Shown: positions 24,356 through 32,997, numbered from the stretch's first letter. The stretch is DNA of 64,000 bases from CAIKBL01 sp964555355 (GCA_964555355.1 CAZKRY010000013.1:1-64000), one strand, 5' to 3'. Notes: generated from the letters alone by a model not told the origin. Numbers and translations are program-made.

Positions 24356-25102
24356 ATGCACACACACACGCTCTACGAAGATAACCAGGTCAAATGGGTA
24401 GTGTTTGGACGTGATCCGGACAAACCGAAGTACGTCATCGACACCAATGAGTATCTCATCATCTCGAACGGGGTGGGGATGCTGCTCGATCCGGGTGGCT
24501 CCGAAATATTTCCGCAAGTCATCAGCGCGGTGAGCGATCACATCGATCTGCAAAACATCCGTTACATTTTCGGATCGCATCAAGATCCGGATATCTTGTC
24601 ATCGTTATCGCTGTGGCTCAGCGTGTGTCCGGAGGTCAAGGTGTACGTGCCGTGGGTGTGGACTGAATTCATTACCCATTTCGGTTGTAATGCGGAACAG
24701 CTCGTCGCCATACCGGATGGCGGCATGACGCTGGACTTGAGTCCCGGCCACAGCGTCGAATGCGTGCCCGCGCACTACTTGCACTCCTCAGGCAACCATC
24801 ACATCTACGATCCGCGCGCCAAGATATTATTCACCGGAGACGTTGGCGCGGCGCTGATGCCGGCAGAGGCGCCAGCGCTATTCGTGAAAGACATGGCACA
24901 GCATGGCGCGTTCATGGAGACCTTCCACCGGCGCTGGATGCCGTCGAATCGCGCGCGCGACGTGTGGATTGACCGGGTGCGCGTGCTCGATATCGACTTT
25001 CTATGTCCGCAGCATGGGGCTATTTTTTCACGTAAGCAGGTGCCGGAATTCCTCAAGTGGTTTAGTGGACTTGAACTCGGCGCGGCGGTCGCCGGCGCTT
25101 AA
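24356..25102 (+). CDS. ODP/flavodiiron-type metallo-beta-lactamase fold protein
   Basis: A protein of 248 residues with only the diiron metallo-beta-lactamase domain of flavodiiron proteins and no flavodoxin or rubredoxin domain. Ligand-type residues are FGSHQDPDIL (His, Asp, Asp in place of HxExDH), VPAHYLHSSGNHHIYD, LFTGDVGAALM with the bridging Asp, and LCPQHGAIF with the last His. Stand-alone ODP proteins bind O2 at a diiron site, and in Treponema denticola one serves as a chemotaxis sensor. Here it follows a receptor-hairpin-like gene by 29 bases under an FNR box. ATG at 24356 is preferred; GTG at 24341 is an alternative. The stop overlaps the convergent CoA-transferase stop by 4 bases. 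Confidence 0.75.
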   Translation: MHTHTLYEDNQVKWVVFGRDPDKPKYVIDTNEYLIISNGVGMLLDPGGSEIFPQVISAVSDHIDLQNIRYIFGSHQDPDILSSLSLWLSVCPEVKVYVPWVWTEFITHFGCNAEQLVAIPDGGMTLDLSPGHSVECVPAHYLHSSGNHHIYDPRAKILFTGDVGAALMPAEAPALFVKDMAQHGAFMETFHRRWMPSNRARDVWIDRVRVLDIDFLCPQHGAIFSRKQVPEFLKWFSGLELGAAVAGA

Positions 25103-26352
25103 AGCTTGCCGGCTTGGCGCAATGTTTTAACCGTGCTGTCTTGCGCGATGGCGCCTTCGGCATAAAGCGCAGCGAGCCGCTCACCACTCAAGCCCAGGCG
25201 GCCAGTCAAAATTTCTTCGTTGTGCTCGCCAAAGTACGGCGCGCGGAACGGGATCCGCATATCCATGACGGTGGAACGAAACGGTGAGCGCGCAATCGGC
25301 GTACTGCCCAGTTCGGGGTGCGCCACTTGTTGAAAAACTTCGCGCGCTTTGATCTGTGCATGTTGTGGCACTTCGGGAATATCCAAGATAGGTGCCGACG
25401 GTACGCGATGTTCGGCGAGAATACGGTGTGCGGCGGCATCGTCCGGTAGCGTTTGCAACCACGCCTCGATAATGGCGCGCACTTCCGGGCGGCGCGAGGT
25501 GCGCGCGATTTGCGTCGCAAAGCGTTCGTCCGTTTCCAACTCCGGTTGGCCCATCGCGCGCGTCAACGGCCCCCACTGATTCTCCGCAACCGCAAGTACG
25601 AGATAACCTTCCTTCGAACGATAAACCCCATAGGGGCAAACGTTGAAAAAGTCGCCGCCGAAGCGTTTGGGTTGAATGCGTCCCTCGGTCATCAAATTCA
25701 GCGGAATGTTGATGTAATCGAGATAAACCAACGATTCCAGCTGCGAGACGTCGATGTACTGGCCTTCGCCTCCGTGCATCGCGCGGTGAAAGAGCGCGGC
25801 GCAGATGGCAAGTGCCGCATGAACGCCGGCATTCGGATCGCCAAAGTAGTTGCCGACATAGGTTGGCGGGCCGTCCGGCTCGCCGGTCATCGACATGACG
25901 CCGCTTTGTGCCTGCGCGATGATGTCGAAGCTGACGTTCTTGGCATACGGGCCTTCCTGCCCGAAGCCCGAAATTGAACACATGATGAGTTTGGGATTGA
26001 TGGCTTTGAGGCTTGTGTAGTCAAAGCCGTATTTCTCCATGACGCCAGGGCTGAAATTCTCGATGACGACATCCGTCTGTCGTACCAAGTCGCGCACCAG
26101 CTCGCGCGCAGCGCCACTATTAAATTCCACCGCGACGCTTTTTTTGCCGGCGCAGCAGGCGAGAAAGAGTGCGCTTAAGTTAGGTGAGACGAGATGGATC
26201 TTGCGGCCGAGATCGCCTGTCGGCGCGCGTTCTATTTTGATGATCTCGGCGCCTAAGTCGGCCAGCAAACGAGTGGCGGCGGGGCCGGCGAGATACTGCG
26301 TGAAATCGAGTACCTTAATGCCTTCGAGCATTTTTTTATTGGAGCTTGCCAT
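25099..26352 (-). CDS. class III CoA-transferase (CaiB/BaiF family)
   Basis: A protein of 417 residues. MLEGIKVLDFTQYLAGPAAT begins the family domain. LGAEIIKIERAPTGDLGRKI, GKKSVAVEFNSGAARELVRD, VIENFSPGVMEKYGFDYTSL and YVGNYFGDPNAGVHAALAIC (catalytic Asp in FGDPN) follow, then GEGQYIDVSQLESLVYLDYI. The substrate is unknown; it is distinct in sequence from the CoA-transferase at 20938. Start ATG 26352 is supported by family length. It is divergent from the luciferase-like gene at 26467. Its final codon overlaps that of the ODP gene (shared TTAA). Confidence 0.87.
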   Translation of the reverse strand: MASSNKKMLEGIKVLDFTQYLAGPAATRLLADLGAEIIKIERAPTGDLGRKIHLVSPNLSALFLACCAGKKSVAVEFNSGAARELVRDLVRQTDVVIENFSPGVMEKYGFDYTSLKAINPKLIMCSISGFGQEGPYAKNVSFDIIAQAQSGVMSMTGEPDGPPTYVGNYFGDPNAGVHAALAICAALFHRAMHGGEGQYIDVSQLESLVYLDYINIPLNLMTEGRIQPKRFGGDFFNVCPYGVYRSKEGYLVLAVAENQWGPLTRAMGQPELETDERFATQIARTSRRPEVRAIIEAWLQTLPDDAAAHRILAEHRVPSAPILDIPEVPQHAQIKAREVFQQVAHPELGSTPIARSPFRSTVMDMRIPFRAPYFGEHNEEILTGRLGLSGERLAALYAEGAIAQDSTVKTLRQAGKL

Positions 26353-26466
26353 CGGTGATCTTCCTCTGAAGCGGTGCGATTCGCGTGCACTATAGTGCAA
26401 AGCGGCGGCAGTCGGCTAAGCTCCGTCCGAATTTAAGAAATACCCGCGACCGAGAGAGGAGTGCAC

Positions 26467-27345
26467 ATGGATTACGGCCTGTTTTTTGTCAATGTAGGCG
26501 CTTTTTCCGAACCGAAGCCGTTCGCAAAGCTGGTCACGACCGCCGAGCGCGTGGGGTTTGAGTCGGTTTGGACGGTAGAGCACGTGGTCATCCCGGTGGG
26601 TTACCAAGCGACTTACCCTTATCACCCGAGCGGCAAGATCCCGCTCGCGCCTAGTACCGCATTGCCCGATCCGTTGCTGCCGCTTGCCTTCGCGGCGGGC
26701 ATCACGTCCAAAATCAAATTGGGAACAGGAGTCGTCATCCTGCCGCAACGGCATCCGTTCTATATCGCGAAAGAAGCCGCGACACTCGACCGCTTATGCG
26801 AGGGTCGTTTGTTGCTAGGCGTCGGCATCGGTTGGATGGAAGATGAATTTCGGGCGCTTGGCATTCCGTTTAGGGAGCGCGCAGGCCGCACCGATGAAAC
26901 CATTCGCGCGATGCGCTCTTTGTGGAAAGCGGCGCCGGAAGCTTTTGATTCCAAGTACTTTAGTTGGGGTCCTGTCGAGTGTGCGCCTAAACCCGTCAAC
27001 CCCGCAGGCGTACATATCGTGATTGGCGGTCACAGCGAAGGTGCGGCGCGCCGTGCGGCACGCTTTGGTAACGGGTTCTTTCCGGGGGTGTTCGCGCCCG
27101 AAGATGTCACCAAGTTGAGACGTGTGATCGATGACGAATGCGCGAAGATCGGCCGCAATCCGCGCGAGATTGAAATCACGGCCATTCTCGCCAAGGAAGA
27201 CGAGGCAACGGTCGAAGCGATGGCGAAAGTCGGTGTGTCGCGTCTCTTGATTGGTTACGGCATGGGTGAAGATGTTTCTACCGCGAAGATCGAAGATTGG
27301 CTCGGCAAATTTGCCGACCGATTTATCTCTCGTAGGTTGGGGTGA
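26467..27345 (+). CDS. LLM-class oxidoreductase with stop codon inside an intergenic repeat
   Basis: A protein of 292 residues, luciferase-like: MDYGLFFVNVGAFSEPKPFA, ESVWTVEHVVIPVGYQ, TSKIKLGTGVVILPQRHPFY, GRLLLGVGIGWMEDEFRALG and VHIVIGGHSEGAARRAARFG. This is the subgroup often labelled TIGR03619, with FMN or F420 as possible cofactor. GAGAGGAG lies 6 bases before the ATG at 26467. The last codons (RRLG then TGA) are read from the start of an intergenic palindromic repeat, so repeat insertion appears to have set the C-terminus. Confidence 0.85.
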   Translation: MDYGLFFVNVGAFSEPKPFAKLVTTAERVGFESVWTVEHVVIPVGYQATYPYHPSGKIPLAPSTALPDPLLPLAFAAGITSKIKLGTGVVILPQRHPFYIAKEAATLDRLCEGRLLLGVGIGWMEDEFRALGIPFRERAGRTDETIRAMRSLWKAAPEAFDSKYFSWGPVECAPKPVNPAGVHIVIGGHSEGAARRAARFGNGFFPGVFAPEDVTKLRRVIDDECAKIGRNPREIEITAILAKEDEATVEAMAKVGVSRLLIGYGMGEDVSTAKIEDWLGKFADRFISRRLG

Positions 27346-27437
27346 GCGAAGCGAACCCCAACGATTTCCGAAGATTTGCCGCTCGCGCGATTATGATCGT
27401 CAGATGTTGGGGTTCGCTAGCGCTCACCCCAACCTAC
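27332..27437. repeat. pair of inverted GGTTGGGGTGAGCG-type repeats
   Basis: One element at 27332-27362 (GTAGGTTGGGGTGAGCGAAG then CGAACCCCAAC) and an inverted one at 27406-27437 face each other across 43 bases. Each is itself palindromic (GTTGGGGT...ACCCCAAC). The first overlaps the end of the upstream coding sequence. A related element lies at about 53567-53601 between flgI and flgJ. Such elements are common REP-like repeats in proteobacteria. Confidence 0.8.
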
Positions 27438-27475
27438 AAGCTACAAGCTCGAAATGACGGCGGAGTTCTCTCGGG

Positions 27476-28228
27476 TTAATACCGCGGCGCCCGCTTCTCC
27501 CGAAACGCCGCCACGCCTTCCGCAAAATCCGCGCTCGCGCGCACGCGATCACCGTGCGCTTGTTCGGCCGCCTCGCGTGCCAACGTTGCTTCCGCGAGTC
27601 CCGCGCTGACGTGTTGTTTGACCGCCTGCACGGCGACCGGTGAGTTCGCCGCGATGACCTCCGCTGTCGCGAGCGCCTTGTCGAGCAGCGCTTCCATCGG
27701 CACGACCTCATTGATAAGGCCTATCCGCACCGCTTCGTGCGCTTCGATCATCTCGGCCGTCAGCAACAATCGCATGGCGTGCACATAGCCAATTTGGCTG
27801 ACGAGTTTGGCGGTGGCGCCGCCGAAGGGATATATCGCCCACTTCACTTCCGGTAGGCCGAAACGCGCGTGCGGCGCCGCGAACCGAATATCCGAGGCGA
27901 GCATCAGTTCCACGCCGCCGCCGGCGCATACGCCATTGACCGCCGCAATGATCGGCTTGGGATAGCTCGATGTTTTTAATAACGAACGATTGACCATGCG
28001 CGCGGTTTCTTCGCTCGCGCTCAAATCACCGCTAACATCGGCGCCGGCGTTAAATGCTTTGTCGCCGGCACCAGTGATGACGATGCAACGGCAGTCGGAG
28101 ACTTCAAGTTTGTCCCACACGGCGCATAGCTCCGCCATCATCGCGCGGCTCATCGCGTTGCGTTTCGGCTGATTGTCGATGGTGATAAGCGCGACATGCG
28201 GTCGCGGATATTCGAGTCCAATTGGCAT
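27476..28228 (-). CDS. enoyl-CoA hydratase/isomerase family protein
   Basis: A crotonase-fold protein of 250 residues: VALITIDNQPKRNAMSRAMM, ITGAGDKAFNAGADVSGDLS (oxyanion hole), ANGVCAGGGVELMLASDIRF, and FGLPEVKWAIYPFGGATAKL. The first catalytic Glu (PEVKW) is present. The position of the second (usually MEMLLTG) reads MRLLLTAE, with Arg, so classic hydratase chemistry is doubtful and isomerase, hydrolase or lyase activity is possible. Downstream of the acyl-CoA ligase gene on the same strand but separated by compound repeats. Confidence 0.82.
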   Translation of the reverse strand: MPIGLEYPRPHVALITIDNQPKRNAMSRAMMAELCAVWDKLEVSDCRCIVITGAGDKAFNAGADVSGDLSASEETARMVNRSLLKTSSYPKPIIAAVNGVCAGGGVELMLASDIRFAAPHARFGLPEVKWAIYPFGGATAKLVSQIGYVHAMRLLLTAEMIEAHEAVRIGLINEVVPMEALLDKALATAEVIAANSPVAVQAVKQHVSAGLAEATLAREAAEQAHGDRVRASADFAEGVAAFREKRAPRY

Positions 28229-28259
28229 TGCGTGCCTCCTTCGTGGAAAACAAGTTTCT

Positions 28260-28442
28260 TACCCTCTTCCGCGTGCGGGAGGGCAGGGTGAGGGGCTTAT
28301 CCCGGCACTCGTAGAAACGCCGCCCCTCACCCGGCGCTGCGCGCCGGCCTCTCGCGGTGGGAGAGGCGAGCATGAACCCTCCCGGTGGGGCAGGTTCACA
28401 TGGACCCTCTCCCGCGTGCGGGAGAGGGTAGGGTGAGGGTCT
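28260..28442. repeat. compound intergenic palindromes
   Basis: A 180-base patch built from three or four related hairpins: CCCTCTTCCGCGTGCGGGAG, CCCCTCACCCGGCGCTGCGC with CTCTCGCGGTGGGAGAG, CCCTCCCGGTGGGG, and CCCTCTCCCGCGTGCGGGAG with the AGGGTAGGGTGAGGGT tail. It sits between the acyl-CoA ligase and crotonase genes, and is the densest copy of the repeat family in this window. Confidence 0.8.
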
Positions 28443-28444
28443 TA

Positions 28445-30055
28445 CTAAATGCGGTAACTCTCCAACTCCCCGCCCCGCACCATCTCAACCAACTTAAATT
28501 TTTGCAACTTACCCGAGGCCGTGGCCGGGATCTGCGGCAATGCGAACCACGCGGTTGGCGCCTTGTGCCGCGCGAGCCGCGCAAGCACAAATTCTCGTAA
28601 GGCATCGCCGGTGACGGGGGAATCGCGCCAGGTGACGGCCGCGCCCACACTCTCGCCCCAATAGTCGTCCGGCACGCCGAACACCGCCACTTCGGAAACC
28701 GCGGGATGCGTAAACAGCACCTCTTCAATCTCGCGCGGATAAATATTCTCGCCCCCGCGAATGATCATGTCTTTCAAGCGGCCGGTGATTCGGCAATAGC
28801 CGCGCGAATCCATCGTGCACAGATCGCCGGTATGCAGCCAGCCTTCGGCATCGATAGTGGCGGCGGTGGCCTCGGGCATTTCAAAGTAACCCATCATGAC
28901 CAGAAAACCACGCGTACAAAGCTCGCCGGGTTGATCGACCGGCAACGTCGCGCCGGTCGCGGGATCGATAATTTTGATCTCCACTTGCGGGATCGCCTGA
29001 CCAATGGTTTCGCTTTTATCGCGCGTGTTATCCGTCAGCCGCGTGTGCGTGATCGCGGGCGAGGTTTCCGTCTGGCCATACCCGATAATGAGTCGCACGT
29101 TGAACTGCGTCTCCACGCGCTGCACGAGATCGATAGGCACGGTAGTCGCACCGGAGAACACCACTTGCAGGCTATTGAGATCGCGCGGGTTCCTGGTCTG
29201 GGCCTCCAGCATCGCGATCAACATCGTCGGCACACCAAAGCCATACGTGACCCGCTCGCGTTCGATCAACGTCAACATATGCTCGGCGTCAAACGCCGGC
29301 GGCAACACCATCGTGCCCTGCGCCTGCGCAGTGCCGAGTACGTTGGCGACGCAACCCGCGGTGTGAAAAAGCGGCGCAACGGCGAGATTGACCGTCTCCG
29401 CGTTCAACTCTTTTATTATCGCCATCAAGCGCGCGTTATTGGTGATGCTGAAATGATTGAGTAACGCACCTTTGGGACGGCCGGTGGTACCAGAGGTGTA
29501 TTGGATCATCGCCGGCGCTTCCGGTAAGACCACCGGCAGCGCAGTGCGGGGATCGCCGCTGGCGGCAAATGCGAGCAACTCGTCCAAGACAAACGCGTCA
29601 ACCGTTAATGCCTCGTCGCGGCAGGCTTGCGCCACCAGCTCCGCCAATGTCACGCCACGATATTCGCGCGCATGAAACACCGCGCGTGCTCGGGACTGGC
29701 GCAGCAAATAAGCGAGTTCTGCGGTCCGCACCGCGGGATTGACCGTCACGAGTACCATACCGGCCAACGCCACACCGTATTGCAGCATCACCCACTCCGC
29801 GCAGTTACCACCCCACACCGCGATATGCCCGCCGTTTGGATAACGTTTTAGGAGTGCACGCGAGGTTTGTTCGGCGTGCGACAACAATTCACCGTAGGTA
29901 TAGGCACGGCGGCGGGAGATCGACAGATCGTGTTCGATGAGTGCGAGATGCGTGGGGCGGATCGCCGCTGCGTGCCGTAACACCTCGCCACAGGTCACAC
30001 GATTCAACGCAACCTCGGTGGTCGCCGGCCAGTAGGACTGCGTCAGTTGCGTCAT
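28445..30055 (-). CDS. acyl-CoA synthetase (AMP-binding)
   Basis: A ligase of 536 residues of the fatty-acyl/aryl type. Motifs are MIQYTSGTTGRPKGALLNHF, IGYGQTETSPAITHT, GWLHTGDLCTMDSRGYCRIT, GRLKDMIIRGGENIYPREIE, and the C-terminal lysine in IPATASGKLQKFKL. It activates a carboxylate to its CoA thioester. The ATG overlaps the stop of the upstream double acyl-CoA dehydrogenase gene in an ATGA, showing one operon and coupled translation. The pair probably activates and desaturates the same acid. Confidence 0.9.
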   Translation of the reverse strand: MTQLTQSYWPATTEVALNRVTCGEVLRHAAAIRPTHLALIEHDLSISRRRAYTYGELLSHAEQTSRALLKRYPNGGHIAVWGGNCAEWVMLQYGVALAGMVLVTVNPAVRTAELAYLLRQSRARAVFHAREYRGVTLAELVAQACRDEALTVDAFVLDELLAFAASGDPRTALPVVLPEAPAMIQYTSGTTGRPKGALLNHFSITNNARLMAIIKELNAETVNLAVAPLFHTAGCVANVLGTAQAQGTMVLPPAFDAEHMLTLIERERVTYGFGVPTMLIAMLEAQTRNPRDLNSLQVVFSGATTVPIDLVQRVETQFNVRLIIGYGQTETSPAITHTRLTDNTRDKSETIGQAIPQVEIKIIDPATGATLPVDQPGELCTRGFLVMMGYFEMPEATAATIDAEGWLHTGDLCTMDSRGYCRITGRLKDMIIRGGENIYPREIEEVLFTHPAVSEVAVFGVPDDYWGESVGAAVTWRDSPVTGDALREFVLARLARHKAPTAWFALPQIPATASGKLQKFKLVEMVRGGELESYRI

Positions 30056-32334
30056 GTCGGCAGATTTAAGACTTGCTTTGCGATGATATTGCGTTGAATT
30101 TCGTTACTACCGGCGTAGATGGGCGCCGGGCGCGCTTGATAGAAGTGACTCAAGACATCGACTTGCGCGCCGTTGAAGTTCTGCGCACCTTGGCGGCCAC
30201 CCGCCGGGCCCGCCGCGCGCACGATCATCTCGCTCAATCGGACATATGTTTCGGTGGCCCAAATCTTCAATAACGCAACCTCGGCGCCCAGCGCCTCGCC
30301 GCGTTTTACAATTTCCGCGAATTTCGTGTACAGCGCTTCCAAATCCCGCACATCGAAGGCCGCCCGCGCGAAACTCTCCATGAATACCGGATCACGCGCA
30401 GCGCCAGTGGCCTGCGCCCATTCGCGCAATTGATTTAGCGCGTGCTGCACGAGCTTGGGGCTGCCGACGAATAACCGCTCAAAACCCAGCAGCGCTTTTG
30501 CGATCGTCCAACCCTGATTCAATTCCCCGACCAAATTGGCGCGAGGCACGCGCACGTTTTCCAAAAAAACCTCGCAGAAATCGATGTCGCCCGACAAATT
30601 TTTGATCGGGCGCACGGTCACCCCGGGCTGATTGAGATCGATCAATAAAAAGCTGATCCCGGCCTGGGGTTTTACTTGCGCGTCCGTGCGGGCCAGGCAA
30701 TACATATGCGTGGCATCAAGCCCGTGCGTGGTCCAGGTTTTTTGACCGGTGACAATAAACTCATCGCCTTCGAGCACCGCGCGGGTACTCAACGAGGCGA
30801 GATCAGAGCCGGCATTCGGCTCTGAGTAGCCCTGGCACCAAATATGCTCACCGGTCAGCGCGGGTTTTAAAAACCGCGCGCGTTGTTCGTCATTGCCGTA
30901 GCGGATCAAGGTGGGGCCAATCATGACAATGCCCTGGTCTGGCGCGCGCGCCACACCCCAGCGTTCCAACTCTTCGATAAAAATAAGGAGCTTCGAGGGC
31001 GTTAATGCCATCCCGCCGTATTCGCGCGGCCAGGCCGGTGCGGCCCAACCGCGCGCGATGAGTTTATGGTGCCAATCTTTGATCGCTTCCCAGCGCACTT
31101 GACCCGGGTAATGGCGCAGAGCGGCGGGATAGTGATGCTCGATCCACGCGCGAATGTGGCGTTGGAAGGTAATATCGTCCAACACATTCCAATCGTTGTT
31201 AGGCGGGCTGTAATTCAAATCAACGGTTGCCGCAGGCGCCTCCGCATGCGTAGCAAAAGTATGTTCCGCCGCCGCCGTTCGTTCCGTTTGTGAAACGCCG
31301 AAACGCGCCATCATGACCAACGCACGCTGCACGTAAAGGGCAACGTCGCAGTCTTCGGTATAACCAATCGCGCCGTGCAGTTGAATGCCATCCTTGATCA
31401 CCAGCATCGCCGTTTCGCATGCGCGGTAGCGCGCGCGGACGCAGTATGTGGCGAGTAGGGTGTCGCTCCGATCGCAGGCCGCGACTGCTTCATCGACCAC
31501 CGCGCCGGTCAACCGATTGTGCAGGTAAAGATCGGCGAGCCGATGTTGTAGAGCTTGAAAACTCCCGATGGCACGTCCGAACTGGCGTCGCGTGCGGGTG
31601 TATTCCAAGGTCATTTCAAGCAGCGCTTCGCATAACCCGTGGAGATAAGCCGCACCGCCAATCGCGGCGAGCGCGGCGGCTTTTTCACATGCATTGATTG
31701 CGACCTCACCGCGGACAATCAACGCATCCATGGAGACTTCCACTTCATGCAGGATGACGCGACCATCCGCGCTGTAATCGGCGAGCGTGAACGGTTCAAT
31801 TTCAACGCCCGCATTTTTTGTGGGCACGAGAAATACGGCCGCTTGCCCGTCTACCGTCGCCGGTACCAGCAACGCTTCACAGCTCGGCGCAAGCGGCACT
31901 TGTTCTAGCATGCCGTGCAAGCGGAAGCCGTTGCCAAGGCGCGTGGCGTGAACGCCTATTGCCTGCCAATCAACTTGCGTGAGCGACAAGCTGACAACGC
32001 ATTGTCCTTCGATGAGTTTCTCCATTGCGTCTGTCTTGCCACATGAGAGAAGCGCCGCACTCGCGATACCGCATTCGAGCAAGGGTTCCGGTGCGACCAC
32101 CCGGCCCAGCGCGCGGCACAGCGTGGCGACGCCAGCCGCGCCTAAGTCCATGCCACCCCGCGCCTCGGGAACGACCACCGCCGCCCACCCGAGCGCGGCC
32201 ATTTCCCGCCACGACGCGCCGTCGAAGGAGTTGTTTTGCGTACGCAACGTGCGCAGGCGCCGCAGTGGCAAGGCCCGCGTGCAAAAGTCCGCCGCACTCG
32301 CGTGCAACTGGGCGAGGATATCGGTATCGGTCAC
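30052..32334 (-). CDS. double-domain acyl-CoA dehydrogenase (fusion)
   Basis: A protein of 760 residues made of two full acyl-CoA dehydrogenase modules. The N-terminal unit (about 1-350) has LGWAAVVVPEARGGMDLGAA, RRQFGRAIGSFQALQHRLAD and QLHGAIGYTEDCDVALYVQR. Its usual substrate loop is altered. The C-terminal unit (about 375-760) has WAAPAWPREYGGMALTPSKL, CQGYSEPNAGSDLASLSTRA, GQKTWTTHGLDATHMYCLAR and the ending RPAPIYAGSNEIQRNIIAKQ. Separate alpha and beta ACAD subunits form heterotetramers in steroid degraders, and this gene looks like such a pair joined. Likely one catalytic and one structural half. It forms an operon with the ligase downstream. Confidence 0.85.
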   Translation of the reverse strand: MTDTDILAQLHASAADFCTRALPLRRLRTLRTQNNSFDGASWREMAALGWAAVVVPEARGGMDLGAAGVATLCRALGRVVAPEPLLECGIASAALLSCGKTDAMEKLIEGQCVVSLSLTQVDWQAIGVHATRLGNGFRLHGMLEQVPLAPSCEALLVPATVDGQAAVFLVPTKNAGVEIEPFTLADYSADGRVILHEVEVSMDALIVRGEVAINACEKAAALAAIGGAAYLHGLCEALLEMTLEYTRTRRQFGRAIGSFQALQHRLADLYLHNRLTGAVVDEAVAACDRSDTLLATYCVRARYRACETAMLVIKDGIQLHGAIGYTEDCDVALYVQRALVMMARFGVSQTERTAAAEHTFATHAEAPAATVDLNYSPPNNDWNVLDDITFQRHIRAWIEHHYPAALRHYPGQVRWEAIKDWHHKLIARGWAAPAWPREYGGMALTPSKLLIFIEELERWGVARAPDQGIVMIGPTLIRYGNDEQRARFLKPALTGEHIWCQGYSEPNAGSDLASLSTRAVLEGDEFIVTGQKTWTTHGLDATHMYCLARTDAQVKPQAGISFLLIDLNQPGVTVRPIKNLSGDIDFCEVFLENVRVPRANLVGELNQGWTIAKALLGFERLFVGSPKLVQHALNQLREWAQATGAARDPVFMESFARAAFDVRDLEALYTKFAEIVKRGEALGAEVALLKIWATETYVRLSEMIVRAAGPAGGRQGAQNFNGAQVDVLSHFYQARPAPIYAGSNEIQRNIIAKQVLNLPT

Positions 32335-32486
32335 GATGGCTCCGAGGTCTGGTTAGCGTCGAGCAGGCGGGCACCCTAACTTTCATTTGGTGGTTCAGGC
32401 AATAGCGGGCAATCTGAAAAGCGGGTGGCTGGCTAGTGAGTTGCGAAAACTAGCGCCTTGAACGAGGTTAAGCCGGGGTGAGGAGG

Positions 32487-32726
32487 TCAGATGGTTCCGC
32501 GCAGCAACGCCATCAAATCATCGGTACGCCACTTCACTTCCGCCGAACCACGTGCGGACTCGAAGCGATCTCGTTTCTTAGTAGCGCGCGCGCCGGCTTT
32601 GTGGACCACCACTTGGCCTTCGCGGTTGACGTTGAACTCAACGCTATCGCCAGGCACCAAATGCAGAGCCTGACGCACATTTTTCGGGATGGTGATCTGC
32701 CCTTTTACGGTCATCGTCGTGGCCAT
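32487..32726 (-). CDS. orphan AbrB/MazE-type SpoVT domain protein
   Basis: A protein of 79 residues with a SpoVT-AbrB swapped-hairpin domain: TTMTVKGQITIPKNVRQALH, then LVPGDSVEFNVNREGQVVVH. A basic tail follows (RATKKRDRFESARGSAEVKW). In toxin-antitoxin pairs this is the DNA-binding antitoxin that represses its own operon; a PIN or MazF toxin normally follows. None is found in the 150 bases downstream, so it is either an orphan or a transcriptional regulator. ATG at 32726 has TGGAGT upstream. An inverted repeat at 32741 may be its operator. Confidence 0.75.
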   Translation of the reverse strand: MATTMTVKGQITIPKNVRQALHLVPGDSVEFNVNREGQVVVHKAGARATKKRDRFESARGSAEVKWRTDDLMALLRGTI

Positions 32727-32740
32727 ACGTAACTCCAATG

Positions 32741-32767
32741 GTAGTACCCCTCTTCTAGGGGTATTAC
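32741..32767. promoter_or_regulatory. inverted repeat upstream of the AbrB-type gene
   Basis: GTAGTACCCC-TCTTCTA-GGGGTATTAC has 10-base arms matching at 9 positions. It ends 15 bases before the AbrB-type start, where a self-repression operator would be expected. The remaining 32768-32997 holds no clear gene; it contains GAAAAATAAATCTGACCCTA, reminiscent of degraded insertion-element flanks. Confidence 0.4.
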
Positions 32768-32997
32768 AAAATCGGGAGGGGCAAATCGCTGATTACACTC
32801 GGTGCTCGACACCCGGGGGAGGGCTCCGTGCCTGCGTATTGGGTATCCGGTGATAGAGGTAGGTCTAATTCGGAGCGAAAAATAAATCTGACCCTATAAC
32901 CCTTTACGGTGTCCAAGAGAAGCCGCACCCCATCGGGCGCGAGCAACGGTGCGGCCAATGCAGTGAATGCGCCACATCGACATCCGAATCAGGTCAA

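Noticed and set aside
32335..32726. Toxin-antitoxin module at the AbrB-type gene
   Set aside because: No toxin-sized frame with PIN, MazF or similar motifs is found on either side, so only an orphan regulator is called.
32764..32958. Small frame of 64 residues on the minus strand
   Set aside because: No ribosome site or domain, and it lies in a patch that looks like degraded insertion flank.
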